A DNA stretch of 64,000 nucleotides from Chromobacterium phragmitis (GCF_003325475.1 NZ_CP029495.1:1488001-1552000), one strand, 5' to 3'. Shown: positions 26,447 through 36,075, counted from the stretch's first letter. Made by a program: numbers and translations. The notes: generated from the sequence alone by a model not told the origin.

Positions 26447-27634
26447 ATGCAAGCAAGTGCAGTTTTCCCGCGCGCCGCGCGCGGACTGATGCTGGGCGTC
26501 GTGGCCGCCAGCCTGGCGGCCTGCGGCCAGAAACCCGACGCCCACGCCGGCGGCGCGATGCCGCCGGTGCCGGTGGCGGTGATCAAGGTGCAGCCGGCCG
26601 ACGTGCCGGTGTCGTATGAATTCGTCGGCCAGGCGGCCGGCTCGCGAGAGGTGGAAGTGCGCGCCCGTGTGGGCGGCATCCTGCTGAAGCGCGCCTACGC
26701 CGAAGGCAAGCCGGTGAAGGCCGGCGACCTGCTGTTCCAGATCGATCCCGAGCCGTTCAAGGCGGCGCTGGACCAGGCCCGCGCCAATCTGCAGGTGCAG
26801 CAGGCCCAGCTGTCGCGCACCAAGCAGGATTACGACCGCATCATGCCGCTGTTCAAGGAGAACGCGGTCAGCCAGAAAGACCGCGATGATTCGGTCGCCG
26901 CCTACAACGCCGCCAAGGCCTCGGTCGCCGCCGCGCAGGCGCAGATGGAGCAGGCGCAGATCAACTTGGGCTACACCCGCGTCACCGCGCCGATCTCCGG
27001 CATCACCAGCCAGGAGGCGCGCTCCGAGGGCAGCCTGGTGGCCACCAGCGCCGACGCCAGCCTGCTGACCAAGATTTCGCAGCTGGACCCGATCTACGTC
27101 AACTTCAGCATGTCCGACAGCGACATGCTGAACCTGCGCAAGATGCAGCACGCCGGCAAGCTGAAGCTGGCCAACGGCGGCGGCTTCGAGGTGCAGCTGA
27201 AGCTGCCGGACGGCAGCATGTACGGCAAGACGGGCCACCTGAACTTCACCGACAGCCTGGTGGACGCCACCACCGGCACCATCCGCTCCCGCGCCAGCTT
27301 CGCCAACGCGCAAGGCGGCATCCTGCCGGGCCAGTTCGTCCGTGTGCAGCTGAACGGCGCGGTGCGCACCGCCGCCATCACCGTGCCGCAGCGCGCGGTG
27401 CTGACCACGCAGCAGGGCAAGATGGTGTGGGTGGTGGGCGCCGACAACAAGGCCGCGCCGCGTCCCATCGTCACTTCGCAGGAAGTGGGCCTGAACGTGC
27501 TGGTCGAGCAGGGCCTGAAAGCAGGCGACCAGGTTGTGGTCGACAACATCATCAAGCTGCGTCCGGGCGCCGAGGTCAAGCCTCACCCGTTCCAGGCCGA
27601 CGCCAGCGCGCCGGCCGCCGCGGCCAAGCAGTAA
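26447..27634 (+). CDS. RND efflux periplasmic adaptor (AcrA/MexA type)
   Basis: A 395-residue membrane-fusion lipoprotein. The lipobox LAAC places the lipid on Cys26. The barrel-sandwich hybrid includes VGQAAGSREVEVRARVGGIL. The alpha-hairpin (LDQARANLQVQQAQLSRTKQ and VAAAQAQMEQAQINL) and the beta-barrel with NLGYTRVTAPISG then follow. ATG 26447 is preceded by GAGG and gives a proper signal sequence; an in-frame ATG at 26375 would extend it into the promoter. It heads a three-gene efflux operon. Confidence 0.93.
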   Translation: MQASAVFPRAARGLMLGVVAASLAACGQKPDAHAGGAMPPVPVAVIKVQPADVPVSYEFVGQAAGSREVEVRARVGGILLKRAYAEGKPVKAGDLLFQIDPEPFKAALDQARANLQVQQAQLSRTKQDYDRIMPLFKENAVSQKDRDDSVAAYNAAKASVAAAQAQMEQAQINLGYTRVTAPISGITSQEARSEGSLVATSADASLLTKISQLDPIYVNFSMSDSDMLNLRKMQHAGKLKLANGGGFEVQLKLPDGSMYGKTGHLNFTDSLVDATTGTIRSRASFANAQGGILPGQFVRVQLNGAVRTAAITVPQRAVLTTQQGKMVWVVGADNKAAPRPIVTSQEVGLNVLVEQGLKAGDQVVVDNIIKLRPGAEVKPHPFQADASAPAAAAKQ

Positions 27635-27654
27635 TCCCAGAGGGAACCTGATAC

Positions 27655-30600
27655 ATGTTTTCCGCTTTTTTCATCCGGCGACCGATCTTCGCCAGCGTGA
27701 TCTCCATCGTGATCATGCTGGCGGGTCTGGCCGCCATCAAGGCGCTGCCGATCGAGCAGTACCCTGAAATCGTGCCGCCGGTGGTGAACGTCACCGCCAG
27801 CTACCCGGGCGCTTCCGCCGAGGTGATCGCCAATACCGTGGCCGCCCCGCTGGAGCAGGCGATCAACGGCGTGGACGACATGCTGTACGTGCAGTCCAAC
27901 AGCGCCAGCAACGGCACGCTGTCGCTGACCGTGTCGTTCAAGATCGGCACCAACCCGGACCAGGCCACCATCAACGTCAACAACCGCGTGCAATCGGTGT
28001 TGTCCCAGTTGCCGGAAGAGGTGCGGCGCCAGGGCGTCAACGTGCGCAAGAAGTCCAACACCTTCCTGCAGGTGATCTCGCTGTTCTCCCCCGACAACAG
28101 CCATGACACGCTGTTCATCAGCAACTACGCGCTGCTCAACGTGGTGGACGAGCTGAAGCGGGTGCCGGGCGTGGGCGACGTGGTCAACTTCGCCGGCCAG
28201 GACTACTCGATGCGGATCTGGCTGAAGCCCGACAAGCTGGCCCAGCTCAAGCTGACGCCCAGCGACGTGGCCGCCGCCATCCGCGAGCAGAACTCGCAGT
28301 TCGCCGCCGGCAAGCTGGGCGCGGAGCCCACGCCCAAGAAACTGGACTTCACCTACACCGTGACCACCCAGGGCCGCCTGTCCGAGCCGGAAGAGTTCGA
28401 AAACATCATCGTGCGCTCCAATCCGGACGGCTCGGCGGTGAAGCTGAAGGACGTGGCCCGCGTGGAGCTGGGCGCGCTGTCCTACGACTTCCACGGCAAG
28501 CACAACGGCAAGCCCACCATTCCGATCGGCATCTTCCTGGCCCCGGGCGCCAACCAGCTGGCCACCGCGCAGGCGGTGGAAACCGAAATGCTGCGCCTGT
28601 CCAAGAGCTTCCCGACCGGCCTGTCCTACGGCATCCCTTACGACACCACCAAGTTCGTGGAAGTGTCGATCGAAGAGGTGTACAAGACACTGGGCGAGGC
28701 CATGGTGCTGGTGTTCCTGGTGGTATTCCTGTTCCTGCAAAACTGGCGCGCCACGCTGATTCCCTGCCTGGCGGTGCCGGTGTCCATCGTCGGCGCCTTC
28801 GCCGGCATGTACGCCTTCGGCTTCACCATCAACACGCTGACGCTGTTCGGCCTGGTGCTGGCCATCGGCATCGTGGTGGACGACGCCATCGTGGTGCTGG
28901 AAAACGTGGAACGGCTGATGACGCAGGAAGGCCTGTCTCCGCGCGAGGCCAGCCTGAAGGCGATGCAGGAAGTGTCCGGCGCGCTGGTGGCCATCGTATT
29001 GGTGCTGTGCTCGGTATTCATCCCGGTCGCGTTCCTGGGCGGCATTGCCGGCCAGATGTACAAGCAGTTCGCCATGACCATCGCGGTGTCGGTGGTGATT
29101 TCCGGCATCGTGGCGCTGACGCTGACCCCGGCGCTGTGCGCGCTGATCCTGAAGTCCGAACACCAGCACCAGAACCGTTTCTTCGAATGGTTCAACAACT
29201 GGTTCGACCGCCTGACCGAGCGTTACGCCGGCGGCGTGGCCTTCATCAACAAGCGCGCGCTGCTGGCCATCGTGCTGTTCGGCGGCCTGCTGCTGGGTTC
29301 CGCCGGCCTGTTCCGCATCATCCCGTCCAGCCTGGCGCCGGACGAGGACCAGGGCTATGTGCTGGCCGCCGCCTTCCTGCCAGACGGCGCGTCGCTGACC
29401 CGCACCGCCGCCACCATGGACAAGCTGGACGCCATGATGGCGGGCAACCCGGCAGTGAAGGACCGGATGAGCTTCGCCGGCTTCGACATCCTGTCCGGCG
29501 GCAACAAGACCAACGCCGGCGTGTCCTTCATCACGCTGAAACCGTGGAATGAACGCAAAACGCCGGAACTGTCGTCGATGGCGGTGGTGAAGGACGTGTT
29601 CGGCAAGGGCGCGATGGGCATCACCGACGGCATCGTGCTGGCCTTCAACCCGCCGCCGATCTCCGGCATGTCCAATACCGGCGGCTTTGAGGCCTATGTG
29701 CAAGACCGCGCCGGCCGCACCCCGGCCGAGCTGGGCGACATCACCAAGAAAATGGTGGCCGCCGCCGCCAAGCGCCCGGAGCTGAAGGGGGTGCAAACCA
29801 CCTTCTCCGCCAGCGTGCCGCAGGTCTTCGTCAAGCTGGACCGCGACAAGGCCAAGGCGCTGGGCGTGCCGGTGAACAGCGTGTTCGACACCATGCAGAG
29901 CACCTTCGGCGCGCTGTACGTCAACGACTTCAACAAGTTCGGCCGCACCTTCCGCGTGCAGCTGCAATCCGAAGCGCCGTTCCGCACCAAGGTAGACGAT
30001 CTGCGCAACGTCTACGTGCGCTCGCAGACTGGCCAGATGATCCCGCTGACCGCGCTGGTGACCATCCAGCAAACCACCGGCCCGGAAACGCTGGAACGCT
30101 TCAACGTGTTCCCGGCGGCCAAGCTGGTGGGCGGCCCCGCGCCGGGCTACAGCTCCGGCCAGGCGCTGACCGCGCTGGAGGAAGTGGCCAAGGAAACGCT
30201 GCCCGAGGGCTATAGCCTGGCCTGGACCGGCTCCGCCTTCCAGGAGAAATCCACCAGCGGCTCCTCCACCCTGGTGTTCGCCTTCGGCATGATCATGGTG
30301 TTCCTGATCCTGGCGGCGCAGTACGAACGCTGGAGCCTGCCGATCTCGGTGCTGATGGCGGTGCCGTTCGCCGTGTTCGGCGCGCTGATGGCCAACTGGA
30401 TGCGCGGCCTGGCCAACGACGTGTACTTCCAGGTGGCGCTGGTGACGCTGATCGGCCTGTCGGCCAAGAACGCGATTCTGATCGTCGAGTTCGCGGTGCA
30501 AAAGCTGGAAGAAGGCATGGACCTGATGGAGGCCGCGCTGCAGGCCGCCCGCCTGCGCTTCCGCCCCATCGTGATGACCTCGCTGGCCTTCGTGCTGGGT

Positions 30601-30798
30601 TGCGTGCCGCTGGCCATTTCCAGCGGCGCCGGCTCCGCCAGCCGCCATTCAATCGGCACCGGCGTGATCGGCGGCATGCTGGCCGCCACCTTCATCGCCA
30701 CCTTCTTCATCCCGCTGTTCTTCATCCTGATCATGAAGCTCAGCAAACAGAACAAGCCTCAGCCAAACGCCGAGGCCGGAGGAAACGCAGATGCTTAA
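27655..30798 (+). CDS. RND multidrug efflux permease (AcrB/MexB type, HAE1)
   Basis: A 1047-residue inner-membrane proton/drug antiporter of normal length. The start MFSAFFIRRPIFASVISIVI is typical. The proton-relay Asp pair is D409/D410 in TM4 (GIVVDDAIVVLENVER) and the Lys in TM10 is Lys938 (LSAKNAILIVEFA). Two large periplasmic loops contain the porter and docking domains. It overlaps the outer-membrane factor gene by 8 bp. Drug range cannot be read from sequence. Confidence 0.96.
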   Translation: MFSAFFIRRPIFASVISIVIMLAGLAAIKALPIEQYPEIVPPVVNVTASYPGASAEVIANTVAAPLEQAINGVDDMLYVQSNSASNGTLSLTVSFKIGTNPDQATINVNNRVQSVLSQLPEEVRRQGVNVRKKSNTFLQVISLFSPDNSHDTLFISNYALLNVVDELKRVPGVGDVVNFAGQDYSMRIWLKPDKLAQLKLTPSDVAAAIREQNSQFAAGKLGAEPTPKKLDFTYTVTTQGRLSEPEEFENIIVRSNPDGSAVKLKDVARVELGALSYDFHGKHNGKPTIPIGIFLAPGANQLATAQAVETEMLRLSKSFPTGLSYGIPYDTTKFVEVSIEEVYKTLGEAMVLVFLVVFLFLQNWRATLIPCLAVPVSIVGAFAGMYAFGFTINTLTLFGLVLAIGIVVDDAIVVLENVERLMTQEGLSPREASLKAMQEVSGALVAIVLVLCSVFIPVAFLGGIAGQMYKQFAMTIAVSVVISGIVALTLTPALCALILKSEHQHQNRFFEWFNNWFDRLTERYAGGVAFINKRALLAIVLFGGLLLGSAGLFRIIPSSLAPDEDQGYVLAAAFLPDGASLTRTAATMDKLDAMMAGNPAVKDRMSFAGFDILSGGNKTNAGVSFITLKPWNERKTPELSSMAVVKDVFGKGAMGITDGIVLAFNPPPISGMSNTGGFEAYVQDRAGRTPAELGDITKKMVAAAAKRPELKGVQTTFSASVPQVFVKLDRDKAKALGVPVNSVFDTMQSTFGALYVNDFNKFGRTFRVQLQSEAPFRTKVDDLRNVYVRSQTGQMIPLTALVTIQQTTGPETLERFNVFPAAKLVGGPAPGYSSGQALTALEEVAKETLPEGYSLAWTGSAFQEKSTSGSSTLVFAFGMIMVFLILAAQYERWSLPISVLMAVPFAVFGALMANWMRGLANDVYFQVALVTLIGLSAKNAILIVEFAVQKLEEGMDLMEAALQAARLRFRPIVMTSLAFVLGCVPLAISSGAGSASRHSIGTGVIGGMLAATFIATFFIPLFFILIMKLSKQNKPQPNAEAGGNADA

Positions 30799-32191
30799 GC
30801 GCGCCCTGATCCCCGTCGCCGTCGCGCTGGCGCTGTCCGCTTGCGCGGTGGGCCCCGACTACAGCCGGCCCAAGGTCGAGCTGCCGGCGGCCCAGGCCGG
30901 CGCCCAGGCGCCGGCGGTGGACGCCGACTGGTGGAAACGATTCGACGACCCGACGCTGAACCAGCTGATCGAAGAAGCCGTCAAGGGCAACCTCGATCTG
31001 CAGGCCGCCGCCGCCCGCGTCGAACAGGCCGCCGCCCAGGCCGGCATCGCCCGCGCGGCGCTGCTGCCGGCCCTGAACGCCAACGCCGGCTACCAGCGCG
31101 GCCGCAGCTCCCGCGAACTGGCCAACCCGGCCTCGCCGCTGATCAGCGACGCCCGCTCGGCCAACCTCGCCGCGTCGTGGGAGCTGGACCTGTGGGGCAA
31201 GCTGCGCCGCGGCAACGAAGCGGCGCGCGCCGGCTACCAGGCCAGCCGCTACGACCGCGACGCCGCCCAGCTGGCGCTGTCGGCCCAGGTGGCGCAAACC
31301 TACTTCCAGATGCGGGCGCTGGACGCCCAGCTGGACATCGCCAAGCGCACGCTGCAAAGCCGCGAGGAGTCGCTGAAGCTGCAGACCAAGCGTTTTCACG
31401 GCGGCCTGATCTCCGAGCTGGACCAGCGCCAGGCCGAGGTGGAAGCCGCGTCGGCCCGCGCCTCCGTGCCGCAGATCGCCCGCTCGCTGGAACAGACCGA
31501 AACCGCGCTCGGCGTGCTGCTGGGCCACAGCCCCAAGCAATTGGCGGAAGGCGGACTGGTCCGCGGCAAGGACATCAACAGCCTGGCCAGCCCGCCCGAC
31601 GTGCCGGCCGACCTGCCGTCCAGCCTGCTGGAGCGCCGGCCGGACGTGGCCTCCAGCGAACAGCAGCTGATCGCCGCCAACGCCCGCATCGGCGTGGCCA
31701 AGGCCGCCTACTTCCCCAGCATCAGCCTGACCGGCGCGCTGGGGTCGCAGAGCCTGTCGCTGGACAGCCTGTTCACCGGCCCCACCCGCACCTGGAGCTT
31801 CGCCGGCAACCTGGCGGCCCCCATCTTCAACTTCGGCGCCACCGGCTACAACGTGGACGCCGCGACGGCCGGCCAGAAGCAGGCGCTGGCGCAGTACCAG
31901 AAGACGGTGCAGTCGGCGTTCAAGGACGCGCTGGACTCGCTGGCCGCCAACGGCGCCGCCCGCGACATCCTGCAGGCGCAAACCACCCAGGTCACCGCGC
32001 TGAACCGGACGCTGAAGCTGGCCGGCCTGCGCTACGACAACGGCTACGCCAGCTATCTGGACGTGCTGGACGCGCAGCGCAACAGCTTCCAGGCCGAGCT
32101 GAACCTGATCAACGCCAAGCTGGACAAGCTGAACGCCACCATCGGCGTCTACAAGGCGCTGGGCGGGGGGTGGGAGGCAGACAAGCGGTAG
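30791..32191 (+). CDS. RND outer-membrane factor lipoprotein (OprM/NodT type)
   Basis: A 466-residue TolC-like lipoprotein. The lipobox ALSAC puts the lipid on Cys18. It has the NodT pattern: VGPDYSRPKVELP, WWKRFDDPTLNQLIEEA, ASWELDLWGKLRRGNEAA, ERRPDVASSEQQLIAANARIG and YDNGYASYLDVLDAQRN. It completes the tripartite pump. A strong terminator follows 60 bp downstream. Confidence 0.95.
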   Translation: MLKRALIPVAVALALSACAVGPDYSRPKVELPAAQAGAQAPAVDADWWKRFDDPTLNQLIEEAVKGNLDLQAAAARVEQAAAQAGIARAALLPALNANAGYQRGRSSRELANPASPLISDARSANLAASWELDLWGKLRRGNEAARAGYQASRYDRDAAQLALSAQVAQTYFQMRALDAQLDIAKRTLQSREESLKLQTKRFHGGLISELDQRQAEVEAASARASVPQIARSLEQTETALGVLLGHSPKQLAEGGLVRGKDINSLASPPDVPADLPSSLLERRPDVASSEQQLIAANARIGVAKAAYFPSISLTGALGSQSLSLDSLFTGPTRTWSFAGNLAAPIFNFGATGYNVDAATAGQKQALAQYQKTVQSAFKDALDSLAANGAARDILQAQTTQVTALNRTLKLAGLRYDNGYASYLDVLDAQRNSFQAELNLINAKLDKLNATIGVYKALGGGWEADKR

Positions 32192-32252
32192 GCGGCGCGC
32201 GGCTCTTATCCGCATGCCACCCTGCGGAAAGGCTTACCAACCTTTCGTAATG

Positions 32253-32280
32253 AAAAGCCCCGCGGCCGCGGGGCTTTTTT
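32253..32280. terminator. Strong terminator between the RND operon and the phage-tail block
   Basis: AAAAGCCCCGCGG and CCGCGGGGCTTTT form a perfect stem with a GGCC loop, followed by six T. It can serve the RND operon and, in the other direction, the end of the tail operon (32306). Confidence 0.92.
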
Positions 32281-32305
32281 ATGGCGCGAGCACCAATAGC
32301 TGACG

Positions 32306-32875
32306 TTACTTCCAAGCCACTTCCTGGACTGCCTGAGCGGTAACCGCCGCCTGCACCCGCGACACTCGCTCGGCATAGCGTTGCTGCAAAGCGGTGCGAA
32401 ATGCCAACCAGTCCCGATTCACACTCTGCACCTGCGCGGCGGTATGAGGCCGAAACGCCCACTCTCCTTTCCCATCGGCGCACCACAACGGCGTGCTCCA
32501 ACTGGCCGGCTGCCCTTGCGCCGCCGACAATGCAGACAACAAGTTGTTTTGGTCGGTCAATTGGCTGCCGTAAGCGTTGGGCTGCGCCCCTAGCGCCGTT
32601 GACGCGAAGCCGGCGATGATGGCCAATTCGCACGCCGCCTGCAGCCGTTGGCACTGGATTCGCTGCGCCAGCCGCAACTGCTCCGCCTCCGAGGGCGGAA
32701 CCGGCGCAAACAACGTGCCGTCCACAACCGTCCAGCCCGGTTGGCTCAGGCATGTTTGCCATTGTTCATCGGTAATAGAGATAACGTTCTCTCCATCTTT
32801 TGGCGGGGAATCGATAGAATCATAAAACGCTGTAATTTCCCCACTCTCATTAAATGCTGCGATTTTCTGTCCCAT
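32306..32875 (-). CDS. Tail fibre assembly protein, DUF4376-like
   Basis: The 189-residue protein starts MGQKIAAFNESGEITAFYDS, with an EQWQTCLSQPGWTVVDGTL segment. The C-terminal domain (ACELAIIAGFASTALGAQ and YGSQLTDQNNLLSALSAAQ) is the DUF4376 pattern of fibre-assembly chaperones. ATG 32875 has GAGGT 6 bases upstream. It is the last gene of the tail operon and directly follows the longest trimeric-type fibre gene, its likely client. Confidence 0.8.
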   Translation of the reverse strand: MGQKIAAFNESGEITAFYDSIDSPPKDGENVISITDEQWQTCLSQPGWTVVDGTLFAPVPPSEAEQLRLAQRIQCQRLQAACELAIIAGFASTALGAQPNAYGSQLTDQNNLLSALSAAQGQPASWSTPLWCADGKGEWAFRPHTAAQVQSVNRDWLAFRTALQQRYAERVSRVQAAVTAQAVQEVAWK

Positions 32876-32931
32876 TCTATACCTCAAATAATTAAGCTGA
32901 AATAACAAACCCCTGGTTACCCTATAAAACA

Positions 32932-34365
32932 TCAATAACCAATTGCAATCCAAGTTGCTGGCGCGGTTGCCGCCGCCACGGCTCCACTCGTAATACGATA
33001 TTGGGCATTGCTGACGACAAACACATTAAAGAATTCCGAGTGATTTGTATCCAGATACGAACTCACCGTCATGGAAAAGACGCCATTTGGAAAGCCGATG
33101 GCAAAATTGCCTGTATATGAAGTTGCGCCGGCGATAGCAGGCGTCTTGCCCCACTGCAACAACATGCCATTTGGCAAATACTGATAGCCCGTCAGCGCCA
33201 ATGCACTAGCAAATTGCCCATATGCGACAGCGTGGGCAGCCGAAGTCGCATTTGCCACGCTGAAAGTATTCGAGCCATTTCCATTTATGGCTGCGGCGTC
33301 GGTGATGCCATATCCAACCAACGAGTTGGGCATGCCGCTGGCGATCTTGGACCAATCCAGCGCCGGCACGTCCGCCGCCGCCATCGCCCGCCCCGCCGTC
33401 ACCCGGCCCATCGCGTCCACCGTCACCATCCCGTAAGTGCCGGCCGCTACGCCGCTGTTGGCCAACGCCACGGTGGGATTACCCGCCTTGCCGTCGCCAT
33501 TGCTAACGGCGATGCCCTGGCCGGCGGCCAGGCTGCGCACTGTCGCCGCGCCGAGGCCGGTGTTGACGTAAAGGCCGGCCGCGCCTTTCAGGTTGGCCAA
33601 CGCGGTCAGATCGGGACTCGCGGGCTGGGCGTCGGTGATGCCGTAGCCTGCCAGCGTGGTCGCCTTGTCCGCCTTGCCGCTGTTGCTGCCATCGACGGCA
33701 GACTTGAGATCGCTCTTGCTGACGGCATCCGCAATGCCATAGCCAGCCAGCGTAACCGCCTTGTCTGCCTTGCCGGCCAGCTTGCCGTCCACCGTCGACG
33801 AAAACTTGGGATCGTTGTTTACCGCAGCGGCCAGTTCTTGCAGCGTGTTCAGATTCGCCGGCGCGCCCGATACCAAACCGCTCACCGCGTTTTGAAGATC
33901 GGTTTTGCTGGCGCCATCGGCAATGCCATACCCCGCCAGCGTGGCCGGCTTGCCGGACGCGATCTTGCTCCAGTCCAGCGCCGGCACGTCATCCGGAACG
34001 ATGGCGCGGGCGGTGGTGACGCGGCCTTTCGCGTCCACCGTCACCATGCCGTAGTCGCCCGGCGCCACCCCGCTGTCGCGCAGGGTCATCGCCGCGCTGG
34101 CGTTGCCGCTGCCATCAAAGACGACATTCCAGCTGCCATCGCCGGTCATTTCTATCTTCCGCGGCGTTTTCAGCCTGTCGGCGTATTCAGCGGTCAGCGC
34201 GCCGGAAACCAGATCATCGATCTGTTTTTTCAGGAACGCGGTGCGGTTAGCCAGCTGCTTGGCTTGCAGGTTGTCGATGCCGTCCGGCCCGGCCAAGACC
34301 GGGTCGGAGGTTTCCAGTTGATACACGCCCGCCTCCCAGGCGGGTTTTTCTTGCAGATTGGCCAT
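32932..34365 (-). CDS. Tail fibre protein with internal repeats (fibre module 3)
   Basis: A 477-residue fibre. The N-terminus (PAWEAGVYQLETSDPVLAG then NLQAKQLANRTAFLKKQIDD) is a common phage fibre head. The shaft repeats YGMVTVDAKGRVT...DVPALDWSKIASG twice and LAGYGIADA/LAGYGITDA about five times. The C-terminal 100 residues (YQYLPNGMLLQWGKTPAIAG onward, ending ATAPATWIAIGY) form a receptor-binding tip of the type seen in many phage fibres. Its ATG overlaps the stop of the third gpI gene (TGATG at 34365). Confidence 0.88.
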   Translation of the reverse strand: MANLQEKPAWEAGVYQLETSDPVLAGPDGIDNLQAKQLANRTAFLKKQIDDLVSGALTAEYADRLKTPRKIEMTGDGSWNVVFDGSGNASAAMTLRDSGVAPGDYGMVTVDAKGRVTTARAIVPDDVPALDWSKIASGKPATLAGYGIADGASKTDLQNAVSGLVSGAPANLNTLQELAAAVNNDPKFSSTVDGKLAGKADKAVTLAGYGIADAVSKSDLKSAVDGSNSGKADKATTLAGYGITDAQPASPDLTALANLKGAAGLYVNTGLGAATVRSLAAGQGIAVSNGDGKAGNPTVALANSGVAAGTYGMVTVDAMGRVTAGRAMAAADVPALDWSKIASGMPNSLVGYGITDAAAINGNGSNTFSVANATSAAHAVAYGQFASALALTGYQYLPNGMLLQWGKTPAIAGATSYTGNFAIGFPNGVFSMTVSSYLDTNHSEFFNVFVVSNAQYRITSGAVAAATAPATWIAIGY

Positions 34366-34940
34366 CAGGCAGTCCCTCGGTTGAATTGCTTGTTGCGGCG
34401 GATGACGCCGTTGTGGCGATTGGCCACGGCTTGGTACTCCAGGCTGGCCAGCTGGCAGCGCGCCGGCGCATACAGCGCCAGCATGCGGCGCAGCTGAGCA
34501 GCTTGGTCGTTGGTGATGGGCTGGCTCAGCAGCACCCGGTATTGGTTCCAGCTGTTCGGGTCGCCATGGACGTAGTAGCCGTTGCGGCGGATGAGCCCGT
34601 TGCGCTGCTGGCCGGCCAGGCCCTCGATCAGCTCCACTTCGCCCAGGCCCAGGCGGCGGATCGCCTCGCGGATCGCCCACGGCGTGCCCTTGTAGCGATG
34701 CAGTTCGTTGGCGCTGTGCAGCAGCGCGCGGCGGGCATCGTCGGACTCCGCCAGCGTCCAGCCTTCCTCGCCGTGGATATGGAATTGCTCGGCCAGCAGC
34801 GGCAGCAGGTCCGGCCGCACGGTGTCGATCAGGTTGACCAGGAACACCGACAGATCAAGGTCCGACACCCGCTCGGTGAGCCGGGACAGCGGCCCGAAGC
34901 GCTGGTCGCGCGCCAGGATGGAGGGGATGGCGTCAGTCAT
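34365..34940 (-). CDS. Tail protein gpI, third paralogue
   Basis: A 191-residue gpI-family baseplate protein. It has ILARDQRFGPLSRLTERVSD, then LVNLIDTVRPDLLPLLAEQFHIHGEEGW and LHRYKGTPWAIREAIRRLGLGEVELIE. In P2, gpI is part of the baseplate wedge and precedes the fibre gene H. It is the shortest of three copies here, lacking the C-terminal extension of the other two. It starts inside the end of a 27-codon leader and overlaps the downstream fibre start. Confidence 0.85.
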   Translation of the reverse strand: MTDAIPSILARDQRFGPLSRLTERVSDLDLSVFLVNLIDTVRPDLLPLLAEQFHIHGEEGWTLAESDDARRALLHSANELHRYKGTPWAIREAIRRLGLGEVELIEGLAGQQRNGLIRRNGYYVHGDPNSWNQYRVLLSQPITNDQAAQLRRMLALYAPARCQLASLEYQAVANRHNGVIRRNKQFNRGTA

Positions 34941-35016
34941 CGCGCGCGCCTTCTGGCAGGGGATATCCGCCCGTCGCCGCTTGACGGCGCGGGCGAAGGC
35001 CGGGTTGCAGATGCAT
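34933..35016 (-). CDS. 27-residue leader ORF with consensus Shine-Dalgarno, coupled to the third gpI
   Basis: A consensus AAGGAGGT lies 4 bases before ATG 35016. The frame codes for 27 residues (MHLQPGLRPRRQAATGGYPL then PEGARDD) and stops at TGA 34933-34935, just past the gpI ATG at 34940. The arrangement suggests translational coupling: ribosomes loaded at the strong site would re-initiate on gpI. The peptide matches no family I know and is not hydrophobic. Confidence 0.45.
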   Translation of the reverse strand: MHLQPGLRPRRQAATGGYPLPEGARDD

Positions 35017-35598
35017 GGAGACCTCCTTGTGCTTGAACGGGGATGAGGGATGGGACGGAGCGCTTGCGCGGTCCGCGAATGGAAAGGGAGGAATGGCGGC
35101 GGAACGGCCGCCGGAGAAAAGTCAGCGGGCGTGCATAGCCACGCGCAGCACGGCCAGCGAACGGAAGCGGCAATGCAGTTGAGCGGGTTCTGGCTGGCTA
35201 GGCGCTTGAGGATGGGGTGGTTGATCGGATTGGTAATGCGGGGATGACGCGCGCGCATCAGGCGCGGAGAAATGAGAGGGGAGCATGGGTGGGCCCCTGA
35301 AAGCCGAAAAGGGGAAAATCGGGGAAGGGTTTGTCGCCGGGACGGCGAAAAAGAGAACGGCAGAAAGAAGCTGAAAGAGAGAGTCCGTGATCATCACCAG
35401 GGGATGAGGCAAACGGCGAAATCAGGAGACAAAAAGCTGGAGAGGATGGACAAGCAGATTTTGAGAAGCATTGAGGGGAGCCGCCGGGCACGGGAGAGAA
35501 ACCCGGCGGCAATCGGCTCGGGGGATAAGCCGACTGGATGCGAAGACAACGCGGGGCAAGCTTAGGCCAAGCCCCTTGGCGCGCCTAAGCCCATGTGC
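35017..35598. other. 582-bp segment without a supported gene inside the tail operon
   Basis: No ORF here has family-like sequence. The plus strand is strongly purine-rich at about 35260-35560 (many GGGGA, GAAA and AGAGA runs), unlike its surroundings. A 9-bp inverted repeat (GCCGCCGGG 35480-35488 and CCCGGCGGC 35502-35510) lies in it. It may be decayed sequence from an earlier module swap, or a regulatory spacer with its own promoter. Confidence 0.5.
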
Positions 35599-36072
35599 TT
35601 ACAAATCGATGCCTGCGTTTTGCTTGGCCAAAAGGTAAATCGCATCGGTAGTGGCGACCACAACCGCTTTCGCCGCTTCATGATTCTCCGTCGCCAGCGC
35701 GCGGGCCTTGCCCTTCAGCCGCAGATCGCGGATTTCGTACATCGCGTCGTCCCACATCGCCGCCTTGCGCAGAATGCTGTCCGCAGCCTCCTTGGGCGCC
35801 AGCTTCGCCGCCTCCGCCCAGCTCTTCACGCTGCGGGGCATCTCACCTTGATAATCCGCTGCCTTGAATGCCGCCGCCTCGCTGGCCGCGCGGGCATACT
35901 CCAGCACGCGGAACGAGTCGCTCAAGATTCGCCGACGGGCGAAATCGGCGGCCTCATCAATCAACATGCCCGTGGCGGCCTTTGCTGCGCCAAATGGCAG
36001 TTGATCGAACTCGTAACCCGCGTAAGTCATATCTCCGTAAGTCACGGTAATATTATAAAAATTCATATCCAC
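35599..36072 (-). CDS. Putative tail fibre chaperone (paralogue of the 204-residue protein at 40.8-41.4 kb)
   Basis: A 157-residue protein whose core (RVLEYARAASEAAAFKAADY then VKSWAEAAKLAPKEAADSIL) matches the segment LRALEYRQAAAEAQSYKDGG / VKAWADAKGLSGKDAADGIL of the protein at 40799-41398. Each copy follows a fibre gene, which suggests a fibre-specific assembly or capping role; that is inference. The N-terminus (FYNITVTYGDMTYAGYEFDQ) differs from the paralogue. Confidence 0.6.
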   Translation of the reverse strand: MDMNFYNITVTYGDMTYAGYEFDQLPFGAAKAATGMLIDEAADFARRRILSDSFRVLEYARAASEAAAFKAADYQGEMPRSVKSWAEAAKLAPKEAADSILRKAAMWDDAMYEIRDLRLKGKARALATENHEAAKAVVVATTDAIYLLAKQNAGIDL

Positions 36073-36075
36073 TCC

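Noticed and set aside
27583..30648. 1021-codon minus-strand open frame
   Set aside because: It is antisense to the RND permease and reads as His/Gln/Gly-rich shadow sequence with no family motifs.
35258..35565. 84- and 97-codon open frames in the purine-rich segment
   Set aside because: No ribosome site of note, no family-like sequence, and the composition is driven by strand asymmetry.
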